From: a virus
Virus record (IMG/VR): IMGVR_UViG_3300042569_002280
Span: 1 to 52,188 of that record
Length of the DNA: 52,188 nt
Direction: 5' to 3' (one strand)
The position numbers were made by a program, and so were the translations under genes. Of this stretch, positions 14,620-24,000 are shown piece after piece. Below the pieces are notes generated by a model. The model saw nothing but the letters and a program-made list of their open reading frames with translations. It had not been told where the DNA came from and searched no databases. Position 1 is the first letter of the stretch, and each line of letters starts with the position of its first letter.

Positions 14620-15084
14620 ATGGTAGAAAAAAAAGAAGAAGAACAGCCAAATAAAAAACTTGGCGATAAAATATTCGGTGCACATAATAATCCAACAAAG
14701 GACTCTGATTACAGTGATAACTTTGATGTTGATTTTTCGCACGTGATAATAGAGGATCGATACGACGAGGAGGAGTATCTCTATAAAAAAAAACTGGAGG
14801 AAGCAGTGTATGTTGCTTTCCAGAATTCACGCTGGCATCCGCTTAGCTATAAGAAGAAAATACCAAAGGATCTTATACCCCACTTATTCCATGAGATATT
14901 GGAGCAAATGGAAGAAACTGAATTTAACTTCATAGAGAAGTTTGTCAGCATATGTGATTTTGTATCTCTTTCGTATACTAAAGCATATGATGTGATTCCG
15001 ACTAAATATAAAGAAAAAATAGTCAACGAGTTGGAGATAAAGTATAGCGTTTTATCAAAAAGAAACATAAGTAAATTGTTTTAA
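14620..15084 (+). CDS. Unknown protein between helicase and gp47
   Basis: 154 residues and not recognised. Residues 1-50 are hydrophilic and low-complexity (EKKEEEQPNKK) and probably disordered. From about residue 55 to the end it reads as a helical domain (EEYLYKKKLEEAVYVAFQ, LIPHLFHEILEQME, FVSICDFVSLSYTKAYDVIP). No signal peptide and no cysteine motif are seen. It lies 9 bases after the helicase and 9 before gp47, so it is co-expressed with the recombination genes. A small adaptor of the replication/recombination machinery is a guess from context only. Confidence 0.65.
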   Translation: MVEKKEEEQPNKKLGDKIFGAHNNPTKDSDYSDNFDVDFSHVIIEDRYDEEEYLYKKKLEEAVYVAFQNSRWHPLSYKKKIPKDLIPHLFHEILEQMEETEFNFIEKFVSICDFVSLSYTKAYDVIPTKYKEKIVNELEIKYSVLSKRNISKLF

Positions 15085-15093
15085 TCACTATAA

Positions 15094-16197
15094 ATGGTAG
15101 AGAATAAGGAAGCTAAAAGAGTTTGGTTTATTACAGATACCCACCTGGGGGTAAGAAACAATTCTAACGAGTGGATAGATTATATAAGATCTTATTTCTT
15201 TGATTGGTTTTTTCCACTTGTGAAACAGCACTGGAAACCAGGAGACGTTCTGCTACATCTTGGTGATTATTACGACTCTAGACAGAGTGTCAATCTTAAA
15301 GTTTTAAACATGGGAGTTGAAGTAGCTGAGGAGCTATCTAGACTATTTCCGGATGGAATTTATTTTATAATAGGTAACCATGATATTTGGGGGGTCTCCA
15401 ATAATGGGGTCAATTCTTTGAAGTCAATAAAATGGGTACCCGGTATTACTATTTTCGAAGAACCTGAAACACTTGTACTTTCTGACAAGAGATTTTATAT
15501 GATGCCTTGGAGAAAGAATCATGACGAGGAGGAGGCCACCCTTGAAGGTGCTGAACCTCATGATTATCTATGCTGTCATACGGATATAAGGGGACTTAAG
15601 TTTAATAGAGCAGTACATATCGAGAATGGCGCTAATATAGATAAATTCAGAAAATTTGATCGAGTTTACTCTGGCCATATACACTATTCACAGACGGTTG
15701 ATAATATTAAGATGCTAGGATCACCCTATGAGATAACAAGATCCGATATGGGTAATCCTAAAGGAATAACTCTTCTTGATTTATCCAACGGCGAGGAAAC
15801 TTATTTTCCTAATGAATTTTCTCCTAAGTTCAAAAAACTTTATTTTGACGAGATCCTGGATATGAATTCTTTGGAGGTCGAGGAGCTGTTCAGGAATAAC
15901 TTTGTTGATATAATGATAGATCCAAGAATGGCTCTAAAAGCACCACTGAATATCATAACAGACACAATACAGTCACAAAGAAAATTAAGTTTTCATCCAT
16001 ACGATCCAGAGCAAGCAAACCCTCTCTCCGTACAGATAATGGAAACTGACGGAAAGCAGTTCAATGTTTTGGATTTCATAGGTGAATATGTGAGAACTAT
16101 CGAAACAGATGAAGACACCAAAGATAAAATAAAGAGAAGTTTAGGTAAACTGTATCAAACAGTCGTAGAAAAGGATCAGGAAAACAGAGAGCTATGA
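15094..16197 (+). CDS. 47: gp47/SbcD-like recombination nuclease subunit
   Basis: 367 residues of the calcineurin-like phosphoesterase family. The metal-binding motifs occur in order: DTHLG (D15, H17), GDYYDSR (D57), GNHD (N95-H96-D97), CCHTD and SGHIH. T4 gp47 (339 aa) pairs with gp46 as an Mre11/Rad50-type complex that resects DNA ends for recombination-dependent replication. The C-terminal third, which caps the nuclease and binds the partner, is less conserved. Its stop overlaps the gp46 start (ATGA), giving matched synthesis of the two subunits. Confidence 0.92.
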   Translation: MVENKEAKRVWFITDTHLGVRNNSNEWIDYIRSYFFDWFFPLVKQHWKPGDVLLHLGDYYDSRQSVNLKVLNMGVEVAEELSRLFPDGIYFIIGNHDIWGVSNNGVNSLKSIKWVPGITIFEEPETLVLSDKRFYMMPWRKNHDEEEATLEGAEPHDYLCCHTDIRGLKFNRAVHIENGANIDKFRKFDRVYSGHIHYSQTVDNIKMLGSPYEITRSDMGNPKGITLLDLSNGEETYFPNEFSPKFKKLYFDEILDMNSLEVEELFRNNFVDIMIDPRMALKAPLNIITDTIQSQRKLSFHPYDPEQANPLSVQIMETDGKQFNVLDFIGEYVRTIETDEDTKDKIKRSLGKLYQTVVEKDQENREL

Positions 16198-17861
16198 AGA
16201 TAAAGAAAGTAGAGTGGAAAAATTTTGCTTCATATGGCAATAGAAAGCAGATTCTTGAATTTCCCGATGAACCCTCACTTTTTCAGGTTATAGGAGAAAA
16301 TGGATCGGGCAAGTCATCTATATCCCAGGTTATAACATTTGCTTTCTATGGTAAAGTAGAGGGTAAGAAATTAGGTGATATTCCTAATAGAATAAACGGA
16401 AATGCGTGGGTTCGTGTTGAATTTGAATCTGATGGCAGAAATATAGCCGTTGAAAGAGGACTAGAGCCTAGCTTATTTGACCTGTATATTGATGGCATGA
16501 AGTACGATCAAGCTGGTCAAAGAACTGTACAGGAGTATTTATCAGATGATATTTTGGGAATACCGTATTATGTTTTCAATAATACAATCTTACTCTCCAT
16601 TAATGACTTTAAGAGTTTTATTAAAATGAGTGTTCAGGACAAAAGGGCAATCGTTGATAAAATATTCGGATTCCACATATTGAACCAAATGAGGGATGCA
16701 CTCAAAGAGGAATCTAAGAAAATAAAGGAATCGATGGATAATCTATCCGGGCAGATGATCTCAATTAAAAACTCAATAGAGAAGTCGCATTATGAAATGG
16801 AATCTCTTGCTTCTGAAATAGAAGAAAAGTCAAAGGAAAGACTAGGATCTCTTAACGAATCTCTTGAAGCTTTCATCAAGCTGCAGGAAATACATTCTCA
16901 AAAAATAACAGATTTTAAAAAAATTGAGACTGAGTTTAATTCCAGCAATCTTAGTGCAAACCAATCACTGACTGAAGCAAGAACTAAGATGAAGGATATT
17001 TTAAGAAGATTGTCCCTGTATGAATCTGATAAATGTCCCACATGCGAGTCACCCCTAGATACTGATTTTCATAGTGATGTCAAAAATGGTCTAGAGGTTG
17101 AATCTAAAAAAATGGAAAGCAATCTTAGTGAAATTGAATCCCTGATTTTAGACCTTAGAAAAAAAGAGGCAGACATAAATTCAACAAAATCAGATCTGAG
17201 GGACAAAGGAAATAAAATATCTGCTAAGATCATAGAGGTAAATAGGGAAATAGAGTCTCTATCTCATAAGAGCGGCAGGGATGAACAGCTTGGTGCGTTA
17301 AAGAGGATAATAGATAATCTGGAGAGCGACAGCCAATCGATACAATCCGAGTCTTTTAAGGTGGAGGAAAAATCTAACTGGATAAAGACTTTGGATGATA
17401 TATTAGGGGAGAAGGGTGTTAAACAATTGGCTATACGAACCATACTTCCATCACTCAATTCTGAAATATTGGATCTTCTTGGACAAATGCACCTTGATTA
17501 TCAAGTAGTGTTTGATGAGGAGTTTAAAGCTACGATATATCACATGGGGATAGAAATACCAGTTCAGACACTCAGTACTGGAGAAATGAAGAAGGTCGAT
17601 TTTGTTGTTCTTGTGGCGATAATGAAGCTAATGAAACTTAAATTTTCATCCATAAATCTTTTATTCCTCGACGAGCTTTTTAGTTCCGTCGACCCGGATG
17701 GGATTTACTCTATATTAAAAATATTACAGAAGGTAACTAGAGAACTTGGCCTTAATATATTTGTGATTAATCACGCTCCAATGCCGCATGAGATATTCGA
17801 TTGGAAGCTTGAGGTTAAAAAGATGAACAACTTCTCTACTATAACCATAGACAAGTTCTAA
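16194..17861 (+). CDS. 46: gp46/SbcC-like SMC-type ATPase subunit
   Basis: 555 residues, close to T4 gp46 (560). Walker A GENGSGKSS (K40) is followed by AFYGKVEGKK. Long coiled-coil arms surround a zinc hook CPTC (C281, C284). The ABC signature LSTGEMKKVDF starts near residue 460 and Walker B LLFLDELFSS has D493-E494. It is the ATP-driven partner of the nuclease encoded immediately upstream, with which it overlaps by 4 bases. The message ends here: a T-rich stretch and then a late-promoter-like nonamer follow. Confidence 0.93.
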   Translation: MKIKKVEWKNFASYGNRKQILEFPDEPSLFQVIGENGSGKSSISQVITFAFYGKVEGKKLGDIPNRINGNAWVRVEFESDGRNIAVERGLEPSLFDLYIDGMKYDQAGQRTVQEYLSDDILGIPYYVFNNTILLSINDFKSFIKMSVQDKRAIVDKIFGFHILNQMRDALKEESKKIKESMDNLSGQMISIKNSIEKSHYEMESLASEIEEKSKERLGSLNESLEAFIKLQEIHSQKITDFKKIETEFNSSNLSANQSLTEARTKMKDILRRLSLYESDKCPTCESPLDTDFHSDVKNGLEVESKKMESNLSEIESLILDLRKKEADINSTKSDLRDKGNKISAKIIEVNREIESLSHKSGRDEQLGALKRIIDNLESDSQSIQSESFKVEEKSNWIKTLDDILGEKGVKQLAIRTILPSLNSEILDLLGQMHLDYQVVFDEEFKATIYHMGIEIPVQTLSTGEMKKVDFVVLVAIMKLMKLKFSSINLLFLDELFSSVDPDGIYSILKILQKVTRELGLNIFVINHAPMPHEIFDWKLEVKKMNNFSTITIDKF

Positions 17862-17875
17862 TTTTTATTTTATAG

Positions 17876-17884
17876 AATATATAG
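17876..17884 (+). promoter_or_regulatory. Candidate phage late promoter (AATATATAG)
   Basis: AATATATAG, one base from the consensus, 23 nt before the TTG start at 17908. It marks the switch from replication genes to tail genes, where a late promoter is expected. Confidence 0.5.
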
Positions 17885-17907
17885 GATAGAAAAATCTCTA
17901 TTCAATA

Positions 17908-18801
17908 TTGGCACAATCCGGAAGAAAAAGAATCCTAAGAGCTACCCAAGCTACAACCCCTCAATCTCAGACCAAGAAAATTGATCAGAATAAAAAGAAG
18001 GCTGGGCTGGGTAATATACCTAGCACATATTTTGAGCCGGGATTAAGTGGGGGTATACCAGGTGTAGGATTACTGAAACCTAGACCAGTTTCCACACAAA
18101 ACTATCAGCCGGTTACGAATAATCAAAATAGACCAGTATACAGTACAAATACAATAGCTAAGTATAGTTACTTCTTTGTTGAATATGACAACATATACAC
18201 TCCTCTAAGAGATGGTGTTTTGTATACCTTTGTTGTTGTTGTAACACTTTCCCCACAGACCGATAATAATGTGGCTATCATGTTAGGAAAGATTAAAAAG
18301 AGGATAACCCCTTTAACGGCAGATACTTACAAAAATGGATCGTTTAATCATCCGACATACATAAATCAAAATGGGGATCCTTTATCGTTTAGATACGCGG
18401 AAATTCCTTTAGTTGTTCAAAAAACACCTGGAAGATTGGACAATGTCCCTATAGGATATCCTAACTTCGATTCAACACCAAGTCCAATTAGTACTTCCCA
18501 AGGACCATTTCCGTCTGCTCCTATTGTTAATTTCACAACAGCAACAGGCGCAACTTCAGGTGTTAGTATCTCTGCAGGTGGTACGGTTTATTTTGTTGAT
18601 GCCTCTGTTCAAAGTCCTTCCGCATATAGACCACTTGGCTGGACTTGGAATTTTGGTGCAACAGCATCTCCCACCGGTTCCACTGATAGAAAACAGATAG
18701 TTACATACGGGGCTACTGGAGTATATAGCGTTACCCTTACTGCTTATAATGCAGGGGGAACCGGATCAAAAACAAAATCTACATTTGTAACTGTAACTTA
18801 A
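17908..18801 (+). CDS. Structural protein with C-terminal PKD-type Ig-like domain
   Basis: 297 residues starting at TTG (TTG GCA CAA); no ATG serves this frame better. Residues ~1-75 are basic and Gln/Asn/Pro-rich. A middle domain (~80-190) includes YFFVEYDNIYTPLRDGVLYTFVVVVTL. The C-terminal ~85 residues match a PKD fold: GGTVYFVDAS, then GWTWNFG, and YSVTLTAYNAGG before a final strand. PKD and other Ig-like domains decorate many phage virion proteins and are thought to make weak contacts with surface carbohydrate. It begins a late block (promoter-like nonamer upstream) that continues with a gp15-like tail protein. It is probably a virion surface or tail protein; precise role unknown. Confidence 0.7.
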   Translation: MAQSGRKRILRATQATTPQSQTKKIDQNKKKAGLGNIPSTYFEPGLSGGIPGVGLLKPRPVSTQNYQPVTNNQNRPVYSTNTIAKYSYFFVEYDNIYTPLRDGVLYTFVVVVTLSPQTDNNVAIMLGKIKKRITPLTADTYKNGSFNHPTYINQNGDPLSFRYAEIPLVVQKTPGRLDNVPIGYPNFDSTPSPISTSQGPFPSAPIVNFTTATGATSGVSISAGGTVYFVDASVQSPSAYRPLGWTWNFGATASPTGSTDRKQIVTYGATGVYSVTLTAYNAGGTGSKTKSTFVTVT

Positions 18802-18802
18802 T

Positions 18803-19552
18803 ATGAGCGGATTTTTAGAAAAATACAACACCGACGAGGTATTCTTAAGAAACCTTATCGTATCTTTTATTAGGTCTCTAAATGATAAATTGACTTATAT
18901 CCAGGTAAATGACCAACAGCAGATACTAGAGGTTTTCGTTCCTTTCTTCTATTCAATGACGGGGGATGAGAGCTTTTTGCAAGACTTCTTTATAGAATAT
19001 AAAAACTGTCTTACTGACGAACCCCATGCTGAGGGTAACTATGACGTAGTTCCAAGAGGAATAGTTAAAATGACAGCTAGTAACATAGATGTAGCTGGTA
19101 TAATGAACCCCAATGTTAGAATGTCATACACGATGGAGGATCTAGACGGTAACATGAAAACATTCTCTGCTTATACTAAGCCGGTTCCTCTTACTGTTTC
19201 TTTTGACGTTAGTATAATAACAGATACTATGTTAGATGCTTTTAAAATCTACCAGTCTGTAATAACTACTTTCTATAAAACATATACTTTTGCTTTTGAG
19301 TTCCAGGGATTGAGAATACCCGCTATTGCTGGATTTCCAGAACAGATAACGAACGACAAGCAGTTTGAATTTACGTACGGTAGTTCTCAGAAGTTTATAA
19401 CAAGCCAATTTTCAGTTGAGGTTCAGACTTACTTCCCAGAAAAAGACCTAACCACGGAAAGGTTCAGGGGTAATTTGATGCAAGCTGGAATCAGAGCAGT
19501 CCAAAAATTGGACGAAAGAAATGTTAATAGAGGAAATAATAGAATAGTCTAA
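18803..19552 (+). CDS. Tail sheath stabiliser/completion protein, gp15-like
   Basis: 249 residues (T4 gp15 is 272). The pattern follows gp15: an N-terminal helix (LRNLIVSFIRSLND), a strand EVFVPFFYS, then VPRGIVKMTASNID, PVPLTVSFDVSIITDTMLDAFKIYQSVITTFYKTY (where gp15 has a YELSIFTRYEDDMFQIVEQILPYF-type segment), and a late QFSVEVQTYFPEKD strand. In T4, gp15 caps the tail tube and sheath and joins the tail to the neck. The gene is not beside the neck gene here, unlike in T4. The match is by pattern recognition without alignment, so another tail-end protein such as gp3 is possible. It starts 1 base after the upstream stop. Confidence 0.55.
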   Translation: MSGFLEKYNTDEVFLRNLIVSFIRSLNDKLTYIQVNDQQQILEVFVPFFYSMTGDESFLQDFFIEYKNCLTDEPHAEGNYDVVPRGIVKMTASNIDVAGIMNPNVRMSYTMEDLDGNMKTFSAYTKPVPLTVSFDVSIITDTMLDAFKIYQSVITTFYKTYTFAFEFQGLRIPAIAGFPEQITNDKQFEFTYGSSQKFITSQFSVEVQTYFPEKDLTTERFRGNLMQAGIRAVQKLDERNVNRGNNRIV

Positions 19553-19572
19553 TGTTCTATATTATCAACGCG

Positions 19573-19581
19573 GATATATAG
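19573..19581 (+). promoter_or_regulatory. Candidate phage late promoter (GATATATAG)
   Basis: Exact consensus nonamer, 23 nt before the ATG at 19605 and upstream of the fibre genes. Confidence 0.55.
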
Positions 19582-19604
19582 ATCAGATAAAATATTCGTG
19601 CCTC

Positions 19605-19898
19605 ATGAACAACTCACAGCTCCCATTTAATCCAGAAGAATTTGCAAATAGGATAATCGACGGTAGCAATAGTGAAACCCTCGATCAGCTTTATTTTGTG
19701 GGCAGTGCTAAATCATACATTAAAAAAGTTGACACAGGAAACTCATTAACCGTGAAAGCTTCTGGTAATTTCTTTAGTAATGTTGCGGGACAGGAATTCA
19801 GGGACATATTAGACGGTGGAACGTCCACCCCAGGATCATATCAGTATTATGGTGTGATTGTAGGTGGTGTTTTCCCAACGGAAAAAAATGGAATATAA
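19605..19898 (+). CDS. Small probable tail/fibre-associated protein
   Basis: 97 residues, no family recognised. Short polar helix region (FNPEEFANRIIDG), then strand-rich sequence with Gly and Tyr (SYIKKVDTGNSLTVKASGNFF, GSYQYYGVIVGGVFP). The text has the look of a small virion beta-domain. It follows an exact late-promoter nonamer and precedes two fibre genes by 17 bases, so a role in fibre attachment or assembly is reasonable. Nothing more specific can be said. Confidence 0.6.
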   Translation: MNNSQLPFNPEEFANRIIDGSNSETLDQLYFVGSAKSYIKKVDTGNSLTVKASGNFFSNVAGQEFRDILDGGTSTPGSYQYYGVIVGGVFPTEKNGI

Positions 19899-19915
19899 AA
19901 ATAGAAATATAAAAA

Positions 19916-21010
19916 ATGGCATTTAGAATTCAGATTAGAAGAGACACCTCTGTTAGGTGGGCAGTTAACAACCCAGTACTACTTTCAGCAGAGTTAGGTT
20001 ATGAAACTGACACTGATCTCCTTAAGATTGGAGATGGCACTACCCTATGGAATGACCTTGATTACTGGAACGGTAATCTAACTATAGAAGTAAACGGCAC
20101 GCAGGTTATACAAGGGGCTGGTACCCTTAACTTTACTGGTGGTGTTTCTGCTAGTGCCACAGGAGGAAGCGTAACACTCGACTTCTCTGGAGTTGGCGGG
20201 TTAACAGGACCAACAGGGCCTAGTGCTAATATTGGAGTTTTCGATGCTACTACATTTGTAGCAGGTGCAACAGGCATACAGTTCACTGGCGGTGGGGTTA
20301 GCGTATCTTCATCTGGAAATGTTGCTGTTGTTTCAGTAAGTGCTTTACAAAACTCACTTTATAACGAGACTGTAAGGTATCTAATCGATAACACAACAGC
20401 TCAGTATTCAGGATCACCTATCATAGGAACAAATGATAAGATTACTATATGCTCTAGCGGTAACATTTATGCTAATAGATCCTGGACTAGATCTGGAACT
20501 ACACTGACAGTAAACTCTACTTCTCATGGATTGTTAGCAGGTGATGGTGTTGTAATTAGAAATGGTGCTTCTACAGATAGCTACAATTTCTATATAGTCC
20601 AAACCGCAAGCGCTAATTCTTTTACTGTGACTGTTGCTAACTCCGGTGGTGCATCAGGAAGCGGATTGACATACATACCTAGCTTTTCTGTTACCTCCTG
20701 GTCGTCTGGAACATCTATGACCCTAAGCGCACCAACAGTTGGTAATGCCCAACTTCTTTCGGCTACTGTCTGTACTGTTATGAGCACTACCTCTTTCTAT
20801 GTTACAATAGACGGTGAGGGAATAAGCAATGGTGCTGGTGTTAATGCCTCGGTTAGAACAATGAATCCACCTGTTGTTTCTGCACAAACTACCTCTAACG
20901 GTAATGATCTAGCAGCATCGTGTACTCTGGATGTAAATTCTCCGTATCAAACCTTTGTGTTGCAAAGTTTAACTGCAGCTGTTGAAAATCTAGTAAAAAT
21001 GGTATTCTAA
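19916..21010 (+). CDS. Tail fibre protein with Mtd_N-type N-terminal domain
   Basis: 364 residues. Residues ~3-50 (IQIRRDTSVRWAVNNPVLLSAE...GYETDTDLLKIGDGTTLWNDLDYW) match the N-terminal beta-prism segment found in major tropism determinant and many fibre proteins (R-x-x-T-x-x-W...LL-x-x-E-x-G-x-x-x-D...KIGDG-x-x-x-W-x-x-L). A short collagen-like TGPTGPS follows near residue 100, then repetitive beta-rich sequence with Gly, Ser and Thr. The C terminus ends in a helix (LQSLTAAVENLVKMVF) that could trimerise or dock to the next protein. It lies 6 bases before the giant fibre gene, so the two probably form one fibre. No reverse transcriptase or template repeat is present, so the domain gives no evidence for a diversity-generating element. 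Confidence 0.75.
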   Translation: MAFRIQIRRDTSVRWAVNNPVLLSAELGYETDTDLLKIGDGTTLWNDLDYWNGNLTIEVNGTQVIQGAGTLNFTGGVSASATGGSVTLDFSGVGGLTGPTGPSANIGVFDATTFVAGATGIQFTGGGVSVSSSGNVAVVSVSALQNSLYNETVRYLIDNTTAQYSGSPIIGTNDKITICSSGNIYANRSWTRSGTTLTVNSTSHGLLAGDGVVIRNGASTDSYNFYIVQTASANSFTVTVANSGGASGSGLTYIPSFSVTSWSSGTSMTLSAPTVGNAQLLSATVCTVMSTTSFYVTIDGEGISNGAGVNASVRTMNPPVVSAQTTSNGNDLAASCTLDVNSPYQTFVLQSLTAAVENLVKMVF

Positions 21011-21016
21011 AAATTA

Positions 21017-24000
21017 ATGCTTACGGATAACCTGTTTAGTGGAATTGTAGATTTTACCGACGGTAGCTTAAGCAGCTTAGTTGGTATCACAGGTAGTGCG
21101 ACATACGGGTCCAGTGTGATAACTGGAGTTGATAGCACGATCATACCTGGATTAACTGCTGGCCTTTCGGTTAGAGCACTACCAGAAGGAATTCTCAATC
21201 CCTCTACAACGATAGTTTCTTTGGGCTCTAACACGGTAGAGTTTTCTAACCCGGTAGGTTACACCGGATCCGCTAATTTTTATATAGAACTAAGCAGCGG
21301 CAATTATCTTTTAAACAACGCTTTATTTGTTGACGTTAACAACATCTATAATGTTGGTGATATACCAGACTATCAAATAGGAGCCACTGGAGGATTGGTA
21401 ATTTCTCCTTTTGCGATCTATACTCAGGGAAGATATAACGATCAGAAGAATCTTAAAGCCATATATGAAAAGTACATAATAACAAAAGTACTTTCAAGGA
21501 ACACAGTAACAAATAGATTTAGCGCTATAGTTACTTGGGGTTTTTCAGGATCTGCACCGACGAGTGTTAATACTGGACAGACAGTTCTACCTATAACTCA
21601 GCTATCCCCGAATAATTTATTGCCTCCCATAATAGACTATAGAGCATTTTCTTATAAGAATCTTCCGGAAGGACAGCCATTTAATCAGGAGATATTAAAG
21701 GTCTTAGATTCTGGAGGAAGCGGAGGAAGCGGAGGAAGCGGAACTTCAGGAACAAGTGGTAGTTCAGGATCTTCAGGAACTTCAGGAACAAGTGGTAGTT
21801 CAGGCACTAGCGGCACAGACGGTTCATCGGGAACTAGCGGTACAGATGGCTCAAGTGGAACTTCAGGAACTAGCGGTACGGATGGTAGTTCAGGAACTAG
21901 CGGTACAGATGGTTCAAGTGGAACTTCAGGTAGTTCAGGTACAAGCGGAACAGATGGTTCTTCAGGAAGTAGTGGTACGGATGGTAGCAGCGGTACATCA
22001 GGTACTAGCGGAGCAGATGGTTCATCAGGAACTTCAGGAACATCAGGATCCAGTGGTTCTTCAGGTGAATCGGGTTCAAGTGGTTCATCAGGTGAATCGG
22101 GAACATCAGGATCCAGTGGTTCCTCAGGTGAATCGGGTTCAAGTGGTTCTTCAGGTGAATCAGGAACAAGTGGTTCTTCAGGTGAATCAGGTTCAAGTGG
22201 TTCTTCAGGTGAATCAGGAACTTCAGGATCCAGTGGAACATCGGGATCCAGTGGAACATCAGGTGAATCAGGAACTTCAGGATCGAGTGGAACTTCAGGA
22301 TCCAGTGGTTCTTCAGGTGAATCAGGATCCAGTGGTTCTTCAGGTGAATCAGGAACTTCAGGATCGAGTGGAACTTCAGGATCCAGTGGAACATCAGGTG
22401 AATCAGGAACAAGTGGTTCTTCAGGTGAATCAGGAACTTCAGGATCCAGTGGAACATCGGGATCCAGTGGAACATCAGGTGAATCAGGAACTTCAGGAAC
22501 TTCAGGATCGAGTGGAACTTCAGGATCCAGTGGTTCTTCAGGTGAATCAGGAACTTCAGGATCGAGTGGAACATCAGGATCCAGTGGAACATCAGGTGAA
22601 TCAGGAACAAGTGGTTCTTCAGGTGAATCAGGAACTTCAGGAACTTCAGGATCGAGTGGAACTTCAGGATCCAGTGGAACATCAGGTGAATCGGGAACAA
22701 GTGGTTCTTCAGGTGAATCAGGAACTTCAGGATCGAGTGGAACATCGGGATCTTCAGGCTCAAGTGGTTCTTCAGGAACATCAGGTTCTTCAGGAACATC
22801 AGGTTCTTCAGGAACATCAGGTTCTAGTGGATCAAGTGGATCAAGTGGATCAAGTGGTTCTTCAGGAACATCAGGTTCTAGTGGATCAAGTGGATCAAGT
22901 GGATCAAGTGGATCAAGTGGTTCTTCAGGAACATCAGGTTCTAGTGGATCAAGTGGTTCTAGTGGATCAAGTGGTTCTTCAGGAACATCAGGTTCTAGTG
23001 GATCAAGTGGTTCTAGTGGATCAAGTGGTTCTTCAGGAACTAGTGGTTCTAGTGGATCAAGCGGTTCTAGTGGATCAAGCGGTTCTTCAGGAACTAGTGG
23101 TTCTTCAGGAACATCAGGTTCTTCAGGAACATCAGGTTCTTCAGGAACATCAGGTTCTTCAGGAACATCAGGTTCTAGTGGATCAAGTGGTTCTTCAGGA
23201 ACATCAGGAACATCAGGTTCTAGTGGATCAAGTGGTTCATCAGGAACTAGTGGTTCTTCAGGAACATCAGGTTCTAGTGGATCAAGTGGTTCTAGTGGAT
23301 CAAGCGGTTCTTCAGGAACATCAGGTTCTAGTGGATCAAGTGGTTCTAGTGGATCAAGCGGTTCTTCAGGAACATCAGGTTCTAGTGGATCAAGTGGTTC
23401 TAGTGGATCAAGTGGTTCTTCAGGAACATCAGGTTCTAGTGGATCAAGTGGTTCTAGTGGATCAAGTGGTTCTTCAGGAACAAGTGGTTCAAGAGGAACA
23501 TCAGGTTCTTCAGGAACATCAGGTTCTTCAGGAACTAGTGGTTCTAGTGGATCAAGTGGTTCTTCAGGAACTTCAGGTTCTAGTGGATCAAGCGGTTCTT
23601 CAGGAACATCAGGTTCTTCAGGAACTAGTGGTTCTAGTGGATCAAGTGGTTCTTCAGGAACATCAGGTTCTAGTGGATCAAGTGGTTCTAGTGGATCAAG
23701 TGGTTCTAGTGGATCAAGCGGTTCTTCAGGAACATCAGGTTCTAGTGGATCAAGTGGTTCTAGTGGATCAAGTGGTTCTAGTGGATCAAGTGGTTCTTCA
23801 GGAACATCAGGTTCTAGTGGATCAAGTGGATCAAGTGGTTCTTCGGGAACATCAGGTTCTAGTGGATCAAGTGGTTCTAGTGGATCAAGTGGTTCTTCAG
23901 GAACATCAGGTTCTTCAGGTTCATCAGGATCAAGTGGTTCTTCAGGAACTTCAGGTTCTTCAGGAACTTCAGGCTCTTCGGGGTCAAGTGGTTCTTCAGG

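Noticed and set aside
19916-20070. Mtd_N-type domain as evidence for a diversity-generating retroelement
   Set aside because: No reverse transcriptase gene, template repeat or variable repeat is seen; the domain is common in ordinary fibre proteins.
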